Positions 44,639-53,369 of a DNA stretch of 64,000 nucleotides are shown piece after piece; the stretch's first letter is position 1, and the number at the start of each line of letters is the position of its first letter. The notes under the pieces were generated by a model. That model did not search any database and had not been told where the DNA came from. It saw only the letters and a list, made by a program, of their open reading frames with translations. This stretch comes from Sulfurisphaera tokodaii str. 7 (lineage in GTDB: Archaea; Thermoproteota; Thermoprotei_A; Sulfolobales; Sulfolobaceae). The stretch covers positions 1,936,001-2,000,000 of the forward strand of contig NC_003106.2 in NCBI RefSeq assembly GCF_000011205.1, given 5' to 3'. The position numbers and the translations under genes were made by a program.

Positions 44639-45460
44639 ATGCGAACACTAATAACTGGTGCATCGGGACAGTTAGGCATAGAACTCTCACGCTTACTCTC
44701 AGAAAGACATGAAGTAATAAAAGTCTACAATTCTTCAGAAATTCAAGGAGGTTACAAACTCGACCTTACCGATTTCCCGCGACTAGAGGACTTCATAATA
44801 AAGAAAAGACCAGACGTAATAATTAATGCAGCAGCAATGACTGACGTAGACAAATGCGAAATAGAGAAGGAGAAGGCATATAAAATAAACGCTGAGGCAG
44901 TTAGACACATAGTTAGAGCGGGAAAAGTAATAGATTCCTACATAGTCCACATCAGTACCGATTACGTGTTTGACGGAGAAAAAGGTAACTATAAAGAAGA
45001 AGATATACCTAATCCCATAAATTATTACGGTTTAAGCAAGCTTTTAGGGGAAACATTTGCTCTACAAGATGATAGTTTAATAATCAGAACTTCTGGTATT
45101 TTTAGGAATAAGGGGTTTCCAATTTACGTTTATAAAACTCTTAAGGAAGGGAAGACTGTATTCGCTTTTAAGGGCTATTACTCTCCTATCTCAGCAAGAA
45201 AACTTGCTTCTGCAATACTTGAACTTTTAGAATTAAGAAAGACTGGGATCATTCACGTTGCCGGTGAGAGGATTTCACGTTTTGAATTAGCTTTAAAGAT
45301 TAAGGAGAAGTTTAATTTACCGGGAGAAGTTAAAGAAGTTGATGAAGTTAGGGGGTGGATAGCTAAAAGGCCTTACGATTCCTCTCTCGATTCTTCAAGG
45401 GCTAGGAAAATACTTTCAACAGATTTTTACACATTGGATCTAGACGGTATGGTGGTGTGA
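44639..45460 (+). CDS. rmlD: dTDP-4-dehydrorhamnose reductase
   Basis: A 273-aa short-chain dehydrogenase/reductase. LITGASGQLGIELSRLLSE is the dinucleotide-binding loop, INAAAMTDVDKCE and HISTDYVFDGEKG carry the catalytic Thr region, and YYGLSKLLGE gives the Y-x3-K pair. It reduces the 4-keto group with NAD(P)H, the last step to dTDP-L-rhamnose. The stop overlaps the next start (GTGTGAATG), so it is translated together with rmlA. Confidence 0.95.
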   Translation: MRTLITGASGQLGIELSRLLSERHEVIKVYNSSEIQGGYKLDLTDFPRLEDFIIKKRPDVIINAAAMTDVDKCEIEKEKAYKINAEAVRHIVRAGKVIDSYIVHISTDYVFDGEKGNYKEEDIPNPINYYGLSKLLGETFALQDDSLIIRTSGIFRNKGFPIYVYKTLKEGKTVFAFKGYYSPISARKLASAILELLELRKTGIIHVAGERISRFELALKIKEKFNLPGEVKEVDEVRGWIAKRPYDSSLDSSRARKILSTDFYTLDLDGMVV

Positions 45461-46495
45461 ATGGAGGCGGTAATTTTACACGGAGGTCAAGGTACTAGAT
45501 TAAGGCCTTTAACTCACACTGGCCCTAAACAGTTAATAAAAGTAGCGGGAAAGCCTGTTTCCCAGTGGGTTTTAGAACAGATAAGGGATTCTGGAATTAG
45601 AGACGTAGTGATAGTTTTAGGTGATAATACCCCAAAGAGGGTTGTAGACTATTATGGTGATGGTAGTAAGTTTGGGGTAAATATTACCTATGTTTATCAA
45701 GGTAAGGCAAGAGGTTTGGCAGACGCAGTATATAAAGTTAAGGATGTAGTATCTAAGAAGTTTTTGGTTTATTTAGGGGACAATCTTGTGCCTTACGATC
45801 TGAGGAAGTTTATGTCGTTTAAAGGCTCAGCTTCTATACTTTTGGCTAAGGTTGATAATCCTAACCGTTTCGGAGTTGCTGTAATAAAAGAAAATAAGGT
45901 TGTGAAGTTGGTAGAGAAGCCTAAGGAACCTATTTCCGATTTAGCGTTAGTAGGTGTTTATGCATTTACTGACGAGATTTTTGAGGTTATTGAGAGTCTG
46001 AGACCTAGTTGGAGGGGGGAATTGGAGATAACTGATGCTATACAAGGCTTAATAGATGAAGGTAAAGAGGTTAATTACGAAATAGTCCAAGGGTGGTGGA
46101 AGGATACTGGGACACCTAGGGACATATTGGAGGCTAATTCTTTTTTATTAGATAGGTATACTGAGAGGAGGATTGAAGGTGATGTGGACAATTCTACTAT
46201 AGACGGTAGGGTTATAGTGGAGAAGGGGACTGTGATAAAGAACTCGGTTATTAGGGGTCCCGTATATATAGGTAGGGATAGTAAGATAGTGAATTCCTAT
46301 GTTGGTCCTTTCACTTCAATAGGGGATTCGAGTCAAGTTGTTGATAGTGAGGTTGAGTATAGTGTCATTTTGGATAATGTAAGGATTAAGGGGGTTTCAC
46401 TTATGGATTCGTTAATAGGGAACAATTCTGTCGTGGAGAAGGGAAATAGGTGGCAGAGGCTAATAATAGGTGAGAATTCTTCGGTGATATTATGA
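45461..46495 (+). CDS. rmlA: Glucose-1-phosphate thymidylyltransferase, long form
   Basis: A 344-aa nucleotidyltransferase. AVILHGGQGTRLRPLTHTGP with K at QLIKVAGKP is the nucleotide-binding loop, and YLGDNLVP the metal Asp. It is longer than bacterial RmlA (about 290 aa) because of a C-terminal left-handed beta-helix (residues 245-340, hexad-like repeats such as VIVEKGTVIKNSVIRG), as in other archaeal long-form enzymes. First step of dTDP-rhamnose synthesis. Overlaps rmlB by 4 nt (ATGA). Confidence 0.93.
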   Translation: MEAVILHGGQGTRLRPLTHTGPKQLIKVAGKPVSQWVLEQIRDSGIRDVVIVLGDNTPKRVVDYYGDGSKFGVNITYVYQGKARGLADAVYKVKDVVSKKFLVYLGDNLVPYDLRKFMSFKGSASILLAKVDNPNRFGVAVIKENKVVKLVEKPKEPISDLALVGVYAFTDEIFEVIESLRPSWRGELEITDAIQGLIDEGKEVNYEIVQGWWKDTGTPRDILEANSFLLDRYTERRIEGDVDNSTIDGRVIVEKGTVIKNSVIRGPVYIGRDSKIVNSYVGPFTSIGDSSQVVDSEVEYSVILDNVRIKGVSLMDSLIGNNSVVEKGNRWQRLIIGENSSVIL

Positions 46496-47454
46496 TAATT
46501 ATTGGTGGTGCTGGTTTCATAGGCTCTGCGTTTGTAAGAGAGGTGAATAGGAGGGGAATTAAACCGGTTGTGATTGATTTACTTACTTATGCCGGAAGGA
46601 TGGAGAACTTAATTGGTACTAATCATGATTTCGTAAGGGCTGACATTAGGAGTGAGGAGATTCATAATATTTTGAAAGAAAAAGAGTCTGCTAGTAATGT
46701 CGTTGTTAATTTTGCGGCTGAGACTCATGTGGATAGGTCTATTTATAAGCCTCAGGATTTTGTGACTACTAATGTCATAGGAGTAGTGAACCTACTAGAA
46801 GCTGCTAGGAAATATGATTTTAATTATGTTCATATTTCTACTGATGAGGTTTATGGTGAGGAGTGTGGGGATGAGGATTCTCCTTTAAAACCATCTTCAC
46901 CTTATAGTGCTTCTAAGGCTTCTGCTGATTTATTCGTTAAGGCTTATGTTAGGACTTACGGGATTAAGGCTATAATTATAAGGCCTTCAAACAACTACGG
47001 CCCTAGGCAGTTCCCAGAAAAGCTTATTCCTAAGGTGATAATTAGGACTTTGATGGGGGAGTATGTCCCTATTTATGGTGATGGGAGAGCTGAGAGGGAT
47101 TGGATTTATGTTGAGGATACTGCTAGGATAATTTATGATATTTTAGAAATGGCGGAATGGAGAGGGGAAGTTTATAATATTCCTGGAGGACAGAGGTATA
47201 GTGTGCTTGACGTTGTTAAGATGATCGGTGAGGTCATGGGGAGGGAGGTAAAAATTAAGTTTGTTAGTGATAGGCCCGGTCATGATAGGAGGTATTGTAT
47301 GATTACTAAGCTTAAGTATGAGGTTACGCCGTTAAGGGAGGGGTTGAGGAGGACTGTTGAGTGGTATTTGAATAATAGGTGGTGGTGGGAGCCATTGATA
47401 AAGGATAAGTTCTTTGTAGAAGATGAGCCTTGGAAAGTAAAAGTTAGTAAATAA
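46492..47454 (+). CDS. rmlB: dTDP-glucose 4,6-dehydratase
   Basis: A 320-aa extended SDR enzyme. IIIGGAGFIGSAFVREVNRR binds NAD, INFAAETHVDRSI-type block (NFAAETHVDRSIYKP), HISTDEVYGE has the catalytic Thr-Asp-Glu, and YSASKASADLFVKAY the Tyr-Lys pair. It converts dTDP-glucose to the 4-keto-6-deoxy sugar. Last gene of the rmlDAB operon. All four steps are therefore encoded here. Confidence 0.96.
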   Translation: MIIIGGAGFIGSAFVREVNRRGIKPVVIDLLTYAGRMENLIGTNHDFVRADIRSEEIHNILKEKESASNVVVNFAAETHVDRSIYKPQDFVTTNVIGVVNLLEAARKYDFNYVHISTDEVYGEECGDEDSPLKPSSPYSASKASADLFVKAYVRTYGIKAIIIRPSNNYGPRQFPEKLIPKVIIRTLMGEYVPIYGDGRAERDWIYVEDTARIIYDILEMAEWRGEVYNIPGGQRYSVLDVVKMIGEVMGREVKIKFVSDRPGHDRRYCMITKLKYEVTPLREGLRRTVEWYLNNRWWWEPLIKDKFFVEDEPWKVKVSK

Positions 47455-47722
47455 TGCTAATACAAAGTAGTATAAATTCTTAGCTAAAGGTTTTTGATTT
47501 TATATCTTAAATAGTTTGGTAAACTTCTAAAAACTACATCATCTTCCCTTTTCTTTTAGTAGAGGAGAGTATAGATTCTCTATCACTGTTTGATAAAAAG
47601 GCTAGAAGTCACTTCTCCTTAAGATGATAACTTTCGCTGGAGTTTTTGTGAATGTCAGTTATCACAGTCTAATTCTTAGAAACCGAGTAAATAAAAGTTC
47701 ACATTTAATGAATTAAGTGTTA
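47455..47722. other. Intergenic region after rmlB
   Basis: No gene seen. A segment near 47621-47670 (AGATGATAAC ... TCAGTTATC) contains a C-box-like string, but no D boxes in the right places, so I did not call an RNA. Confidence 0.3.
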
Positions 47723-47965
47723 CTAGTCCTTCGTTAACATGTATAGTGAAGTAGCAGTACCAAAAGCGTCAATAGCTAGGTCGTAGAAGTTCTTCTGAGA
47801 AATATCATATGCTGCATTACCTAAGTTATATACTGCATGTAATGATGCAATTATTTTTCTCTTGCTCATTAAAGATTCTGCTAAGACAAAAATTATGTTT
47901 AATAAAACTTTTAGCGCATTCATATGCAGCCACTTTACTGAAAACTTATAAATCTTTTTTTCCAT
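47723..47965 (-). CDS. Small hypothetical protein
   Basis: An 80-aa basic then amphipathic protein with a weakly hydrophobic segment (LKVLLNIIFVLAESL) and a helix YDLAIDAFGTATSLYML. The look is that of a small alpha-helical hypothetical protein. No family recognised. The ATG at 47965 is the only plausible start. Confidence 0.45.
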   Translation of the reverse strand: MEKKIYKFSVKWLHMNALKVLLNIIFVLAESLMSKRKIIASLHAVYNLGNAAYDISQKNFYDLAIDAFGTATSLYMLTKD

Positions 47966-48114
47966 ACTTATTGCTTTTTTGAATATTCAATTTTACCAAT
48001 TTTTATGTTTATTAATTTCTCTTAATTTCAAGCGTTGGTTTAAAAAGTAGGCTTTACGTTGATTTTGATAAAAATTCAAGAAATACGCAAAAGAAGTGGG
48101 AAAAGACCAGTTAG

Positions 48115-48261
48115 TTATTTTAAGGTTTTGTGCCTTAGAAACAGTGTTACACAATTCATTAACTTCGCTATAACTTCTTCAAGTTCATTTTCCTTAGTAT
48201 TCCAATAGCCCAGAAATAGGATATATTTGTTTTCCTCATTAGACTTACTTATCAAATTCAT
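48115..48261 (-). CDS. Very small hypothetical ORF (48 aa)
   Basis: ATG at 48261 gives MNLISKSNEENKYILFLGYW, NTKENELEEVIAKLMNCVTL and a basic end. It has coding-like amino-acid use in an otherwise gene-free 635-bp gap (47966-48600). No clear ribosome binding site. It could be a fragment of an older gene. Confidence 0.3.
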   Translation of the reverse strand: MNLISKSNEENKYILFLGYWNTKENELEEVIAKLMNCVTLFLRHKTLK

Positions 48262-48600
48262 TTTTAGCTATTTGGAGGAATAAATATATTTATGAACTAC
48301 TTATTTAAATATTTAGGAAGAGTGAGTGTAGATAATAATTTATTAATTCTGTGAAAATTGTATTAGGAGTAAAATTTAATTCAATTGGTTGTAAAATTTA
48401 TTAGATAATATAATAAAGTAAAGTTATTGAAGTTTGATCTTTTAAAGATTTTTATTATCAGCCAGAGAATTTAAAAGAGTAATTCTAATATAATTATAAT
48501 TAATTTGAAATTATTTTCATTATTAGACGCAGTGAAGTAAGTTGTAAATAACATAGTCTAAATTTATTAAGATGTTTTAAAAATTAATACATGATAAGTT

Positions 48601-49383
48601 TTGCGGCATTTAACACAAGAGAATAGATTAGAAGTTATAAAGACTTATATATATCATGAACTATCCTCATTAACTCCAAATTCTATCTTTCCCAAAATTG
48701 ATAATCTAGTAAATGAATGTAAATCCGCAAAAAATAGTAACGATAATATCATAATTGAGAAATGTAAAGAGATTTACGATCTCTTTTATGGGTTAAGTTT
48801 AATATACAAAAGAAAATTTATAGCAAGAGAGGTAACTGCAGAGACGTGCGAATGGAACTATTACGGTGATGGAATACCATTGAAAAAATTGATACTAACC
48901 ACTAATATAGATTCTTACACTGAAAAGAACTCGTGTAATTGCCAAAAGATAAATTGGATGAAATGTCAGGCTATAATACAAAGTTGTAACACATGCTTAA
49001 TTAAGACAATAGCTGCTAACGCATTATCGGACAATAGTTTAAAGAATACCTTAATTAATAACGGTAAAAACTATTGTAAAAAGGGAAGAAATATAGATGA
49101 TCCTATAATAGTGATAAAGTGTCCGGACATTCCAGATTTTTATGATTTTTATGTAATACTAGATGGTAATGGTAGGGCGTTGTACAAACTTTACGATAAA
49201 AATTTCAATTCTTCAGAAAAAATACCTGCATATGTAGGTGAATGTAAAGGTAATCCTAAGAATTTTTATGTACCAGAGGGAATGTACCACTTTATAGAAG
49301 AGATTAAGAATGGCAACTATGCAGAGATAATAAATAAAATCATAGAAATTTTGAATAAAAGCACAGAGAAAGCTAAGCCCTAG
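48601..49383 (+). CDS. Cysteine-rich hypothetical protein upstream of the Cmr operon
   Basis: A 260-aa protein. The frame closes just before 48601 (TAA at 48595), so TTG at 48601 is the earliest start. Cys residues cluster in the middle: SCNCQKINWMKCQAIIQSCN then TCLIK, later NYCKKG and IKCPD, consistent with metal binding or disulphides. A later strand-rich part reads FYVILDGNGRALYKLYD and PAYVGECKGNPKNFYVPEG. No family recognised; there is no visible CARF, HEPN or nuclease motif. It lies 330 bp upstream of cmr4, so it might be an accessory, but it is not coupled to the operon. Confidence 0.6.
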   Translation: MRHLTQENRLEVIKTYIYHELSSLTPNSIFPKIDNLVNECKSAKNSNDNIIIEKCKEIYDLFYGLSLIYKRKFIAREVTAETCEWNYYGDGIPLKKLILTTNIDSYTEKNSCNCQKINWMKCQAIIQSCNTCLIKTIAANALSDNSLKNTLINNGKNYCKKGRNIDDPIIVIKCPDIPDFYDFYVILDGNGRALYKLYDKNFNSSEKIPAYVGECKGNPKNFYVPEGMYHFIEEIKNGNYAEIINKIIEILNKSTEKAKP

Positions 49384-49439
49384 TATTTATGAAGACCTTA
49401 TTTTCTAAGTAACATATAAACTATAGTATAATGATTATT

Positions 49440-49600
49440 ATCTTCTATATAGTATTTATAGTGCTTTTCATAGTAAATGCTTTGACCATCAAAAGATGCA
49501 CTGATTGACTTGAGTAACTTGCTTATTTTAACATCTTAAGCTATTTTACCTCATAGGTATTATGAAAAAGACTATATGTGAACTCATTCCAAAAATACTA
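49440..49600 (+). repeat. Upstream repeat shared by the cmr4 and TPR-gene leaders
   Basis: The segment contains TAGTAAATG, GAGTAACTTGCTTATTTTAA followed by CATCTT, and TATTATGAAAAAGACTATA in this order. The same blocks in the same order occur at 63255-63410, just upstream of the TPR-protein gene. The first block also occurs at 58520. It lies in the gene-free stretch 49384-49713 before cmr4 and may carry a common regulatory signal or be a decayed mobile piece. Confidence 0.6.
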
Positions 49601-49713
49601 TACTCATTAAAAGCTTCCTTTTGTTTACTATTCTGTAGCTAATTATTCATCAATTAGGTACTTCGCTCAAGCATAAAGAATATATATTTATTGTCTATTT
49701 ACTTACTAACGAA

Positions 49714-50568
49714 ATGAATAGTTACTTCAGTAACGCGTATCCGGTTTATATATTTACAGTTACAAATTCTCATGTTGGTAGTGGATCCTCAGTAAGTGAA
49801 GAAGTGGATTTACCATTTCAGAGGGATCATCTTGGATACCCTACTATCTATGCCTCCAGCCTAAAGGGAGCGATAAAATCATACCTTATTAATACTATTT
49901 CAGATTCCGAAGAAAGGAAAAACGTAGAAATCCTATTCGGCAAAGATTCAACCCCAGATGAAGTATCGAAGGTAGTAATCCTAGATGCAGTTCTTCTTCT
50001 TATCCCTGTTAGAATAATTCCAATCTCTAAAGACTTTGAAGGAGTTTACTCATATGCTACTACAGAAGAGCTTCTGGAGACAGCTAAGTCATATTTGGAT
50101 GCTGTAAGTAATTTATTAAGAACTCAGAATACTGAGAAAAATGTTGACTTTTTCCTAGCTGGTAATGGGGATAAAGAGTTAATTGTGAACGAGAGCTACT
50201 TTAAATTTAAAAAAGACGATGAACTAAAAAAGAGTTATTCTATTTTAATTCCTCCAGAAATTAAGAGTGTTATGGTATTTAGGGGCAATACTGGTAGGGA
50301 TATAATTAACAGGTCTCTAATTAGGGTTAGGAGGATAAGGATAGATAGAGAAAAGAAGACTGCGTCTGAACGAGGGCTATGGAGTGAAGAATATGTACCG
50401 CGCGGGACATACTTTTTCACTATAATTTTAGTAAGGAGTGATAAAGAAAAGAATATTAACGAAATATTCAAGAAGTTTAACGATAAACTTCTTAATTATA
50501 TTATTATTGGAGGTCATGAGACCATTGGTAAAGGAATAGTTAGACTTATGTGGTGGTCATATGGTTGA
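49714..50568 (+). CDS. cmr4: Cmr4 (Cas7-type backbone subunit, target-RNA nuclease)
   Basis: A 284-aa RAMP protein. Near the start, VTNSHVGSGSSVSEEVDLPF followed by QRD, with the conserved D32 in the position of the RNA-cleaving Asp of Cmr4, then GYPTIYASSLKGAIKSYL (Cmr4 signature) and ILFGKDS. The glycine-rich C-terminal loop is GGHETIGKGIVRLMW. Several copies form the filament of the type III-B complex and cut target RNA at 6-nt spacing. First gene of the cmr operon, overlapping cmr5 by 8 nt. Confidence 0.93.
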   Translation: MNSYFSNAYPVYIFTVTNSHVGSGSSVSEEVDLPFQRDHLGYPTIYASSLKGAIKSYLINTISDSEERKNVEILFGKDSTPDEVSKVVILDAVLLLIPVRIIPISKDFEGVYSYATTEELLETAKSYLDAVSNLLRTQNTEKNVDFFLAGNGDKELIVNESYFKFKKDDELKKSYSILIPPEIKSVMVFRGNTGRDIINRSLIRVRRIRIDREKKTASERGLWSEEYVPRGTYFFTIILVRSDKEKNINEIFKKFNDKLLNYIIIGGHETIGKGIVRLMWWSYG

Positions 50569-51052
50569 GGGGGTAAAGCTTGCTATTAGCATTTTTCCTA
50601 AAGTTATATTGCAACTTAAAGATAATGAAACCCTTAAGCTCTTTAGAAGTAGATGTAGAGACTTTCCAGAAGAAACACTAAATAGTGGTTTTGTGCCCAC
50701 TTTTCTCTTCTATTTATCTAAATCCGATCTCTGCACATTAGTTAAATTTGTGAATTACCTAAATAATGGTGGTTCGGACATTAAAATAGGTAATCTCAGA
50801 AGTACTGAAACTTCTTATACAGTATATTCAGCATTGATTCTCTATTTCCTTACTAATGAAGAACTAAAGGAAAAGTTCTTAAAAGAAATTAACCTTGATG
50901 AACTATGCCCTAAGAATAATGTTACTCAAAGTGCAAATGCACTGATGCATCTCTTAAATAATCTATATTCTAACTCGTCTATTGTTACTTTGCTGATGAA
51001 GGATTACCTACTTACTCTGAAAAGGCTTGCAGAGGCGTTGATAAATGTATGA
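50561..51052 (+). CDS. cmr5: Cmr5 (small subunit)
   Basis: A 163-aa all-helical protein between cmr4 and cmr1. It has no motif that identifies it alone, but length, helical character (LTLKRLAEALINV at the end), overlap with both neighbours (8 nt each) and fixed gene order identify it as the Cas11-like Cmr5, which lines the inner filament. Confidence 0.82.
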   Translation: MVEGVKLAISIFPKVILQLKDNETLKLFRSRCRDFPEETLNSGFVPTFLFYLSKSDLCTLVKFVNYLNNGGSDIKIGNLRSTETSYTVYSALILYFLTNEELKEKFLKEINLDELCPKNNVTQSANALMHLLNNLYSNSSIVTLLMKDYLLTLKRLAEALINV

Positions 51053-52478
51053 AGAAGTAATGAATATTGAAGCTAAGGCATTATATCCCATTGTTGGAGG
51101 ATATAACCAGTATCCAGTGAGCTTAAAAGTTGGTTATGAAGAGCCCATAAGGTCTACTGAGATTAAAGGGCTTTGGAAATGGTGGACTAGGATTCTAATT
51201 GAGAGTGCGATTGAAAGAAAACGGCATGGTGTAACAAAATATAATGACCTTAATAAATTGCTTGAAGATTTTTTTGGGAGCACGAACTTTAAATCTCCCA
51301 TTAGAGTCAGGATTGAAATTGAAGATAACTTTATCACTATTTTTAAAGCAATCTGGGATTTTATAATAAGAATTCTTGAAAATAGAAAAGTTACTGTTAA
51401 ATCTGAAAACACTCAGAATTTAAACATAGCTGACACTATAATAATTCCTACTATCAACATTAATATTGGAAATAGCACTATCTTTAAAATTACTGAGAAT
51501 AATCATGTGATTAGAGTTAAGAGAGAGAATAACCCCGAAAATAATACTCTTAATATAACTCTAGATCTTAACGCAAAAAAATTAACAGCTACCCTCAATA
51601 ACAATCAAATTGAATTAAAATTAAGAGATAAAACACTTGATAAGTATTTGCGTCTTGATAAATTATCTGACTTTCTTTCGATTCCGCGTATTATGCTAGA
51701 TTTATTGAAATACAATAATAAAGGTGTAATTGTAAGCAATGAAATAACCTCAACAGAATCTGAAATCTTAGCAGATATAATCATGGAAATACTTACTGCC
51801 TTCTTAATTCCTAAAGAAATTAAGTTTCGTATTATTGTTGAGGTTGATAAGGAGAGAATTAATAAAGAAAAGCTGCGATTTGCACTTTATTCTCTACTTA
51901 TCTTTTTAATAATGGGAGGAATCGGGAGAATTTCGAATAGAGGATTAGGCTCACTTTCTCCTTTATCACTAGAGTGCAAAGACAAGGAATTATGTGGAGA
52001 TTTACAGTCTAGGTTTGATAACTTTAAGAGAATATCTAGAGATAAGGAGCTTTCAGAATTTATTCGGAGACTAATAAATGAAACGATGTCTATGTTAAAT
52101 GATGAGATAACCAAGACTATTAGAATGGATAAATATAAGGATATATTCTTCTTCTCTGATTCTTCATTAAGATATATCTTAGCTAAGCAAGTCAAGGAAC
52201 CCATTAAGGCCATTAATATGCTGGGTAAAGCCACTTCGTTGCGTAATGTTGGAGGTAGAAATTTCGCAGAAGAGGTATTTGGAAGCCCAAGAGGTTCAAA
52301 CAAACACCGATCCCCGTCACTCTTCAGGTTTAAAATTCTTGAAATACAAGGTAAATATTATTTATTACAATATTTTCTGGATAAATATGATAAAAATAAA
52401 AAACGACTGATTGATAAATATAAAAATAAAATAAATGAATTTATTAATAAAATTAAAATTTCGGAGGATGTGACATAA
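51045..52478 (+). CDS. cmr1: Cmr1 (Cas7-like cap subunit)
   Basis: A 477-aa RAMP protein. The beginning matches Cmr1: EEPIRSTEIKGLWKWWTRIL, corresponding to P-I-R-x-S-S-I-R-G-K-L-R-W-W-x-R, then FFGSTNF. In the middle, GGIGRISNRGLGSLSPLS is the glycine-rich RAMP loop. Cmr1 caps the complex at the crRNA 3' end. Confidence 0.92.
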   Translation: MYEEVMNIEAKALYPIVGGYNQYPVSLKVGYEEPIRSTEIKGLWKWWTRILIESAIERKRHGVTKYNDLNKLLEDFFGSTNFKSPIRVRIEIEDNFITIFKAIWDFIIRILENRKVTVKSENTQNLNIADTIIIPTININIGNSTIFKITENNHVIRVKRENNPENNTLNITLDLNAKKLTATLNNNQIELKLRDKTLDKYLRLDKLSDFLSIPRIMLDLLKYNNKGVIVSNEITSTESEILADIIMEILTAFLIPKEIKFRIIVEVDKERINKEKLRFALYSLLIFLIMGGIGRISNRGLGSLSPLSLECKDKELCGDLQSRFDNFKRISRDKELSEFIRRLINETMSMLNDEITKTIRMDKYKDIFFFSDSSLRYILAKQVKEPIKAINMLGKATSLRNVGGRNFAEEVFGSPRGSNKHRSPSLFRFKILEIQGKYYLLQYFLDKYDKNKKRLIDKYKNKINEFINKIKISEDVT

Positions 52479-53369
52479 ATGGATTTGTATAAAATTCTTA
52501 ATATGATTGATAAAAATTATTTTTCACCAAATAATAAAAATCGACTCGGAAAGACAAATCTTTATTCATTACTACAACTTGAGGGCATACTAGTTAGCAT
52601 GCTGAGAATGTACAGTGAACATAAAATAGACCAACTACGAGACTTGCCTATTTCTGAGATTTATAAAAGCTATATAAAGTTTAAGGATAATAATCAGAAT
52701 AATTACGAGACCTATAAGATAGAAGAAATATATGATACCAAGAAGAGACATATAGCTGAATTACTTTCGATTATGTATAATCCAGGTTTTGAAATTGTAA
52801 ATAAGATGATGGAAGAGATTAAATCGGCATTGCGTGAAATGAACTATAAGTTTATTGAAGTTAGAATAAAGACCTCATCAAAGACACTTGTTGGTGTCTC
52901 AACTAATTTCGGATATACGATCTTTGAGAACGGTATCTCATTTGATCCTTATTTAAATGTACCTTATATCCCAGCATCAGAAATTAAAGGGTTGTTAAGA
53001 AGTATGACAGATGATGAGAAATTAGCGGATAAATTATTCGGTAGTGAAGAATCTGAAGGGATTTTGATGATAACTGATTCATATCCCATACAAGCAGAGG
53101 GGAGTATTTTCTTACCCGATATAATAACGCCCCACTACGTTAATGCTGAAGATGAGTCAAGAGTACAGCCTAAACCCTCCATTAGGTTTGTAATAGCACC
53201 TAAAGTAACTTTTGATTTTTTCATTTACTATAAAAATCTGGATACATATTTAAGGAAAGTTTTAGAGCAATTAATTATTAAAATGATAAAAGAGGGTATA
53301 GGTAGTAAGACGTCTCTAGGTTATTCCTTGTTTACAGTAGTTTACATAGACTGGACTTACGGTGAGTAA
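52479..53369 (+). CDS. cmr6: Cmr6 (Cas7-like subunit)
   Basis: A 296-aa RAMP protein: LVGVSTNFGYTIFENGISFD, then NVPYIPASEIKGLLRSM (Cmr6 block), FGSEESEGILMITDSYPI, ITPHYVNAED and the C-terminal loop GIGSKTSLGYSLF. It follows cmr1 with no spacer. The N-terminal 120 residues are helix-rich and longer than the RAMP core. Confidence 0.93.
   Translation: MDLYKILNMIDKNYFSPNNKNRLGKTNLYSLLQLEGILVSMLRMYSEHKIDQLRDLPISEIYKSYIKFKDNNQNNYETYKIEEIYDTKKRHIAELLSIMYNPGFEIVNKMMEEIKSALREMNYKFIEVRIKTSSKTLVGVSTNFGYTIFENGISFDPYLNVPYIPASEIKGLLRSMTDDEKLADKLFGSEESEGILMITDSYPIQAEGSIFLPDIITPHYVNAEDESRVQPKPSIRFVIAPKVTFDFFIYYKNLDTYLRKVLEQLIIKMIKEGIGSKTSLGYSLFTVVYIDWTYGE

Noticed and set aside
47621-47670. Second C/D box-like sequence after rmlB
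   Set aside because: Only a C-box-like string is present; D and D' boxes are not at the required distances and there is no terminal stem.
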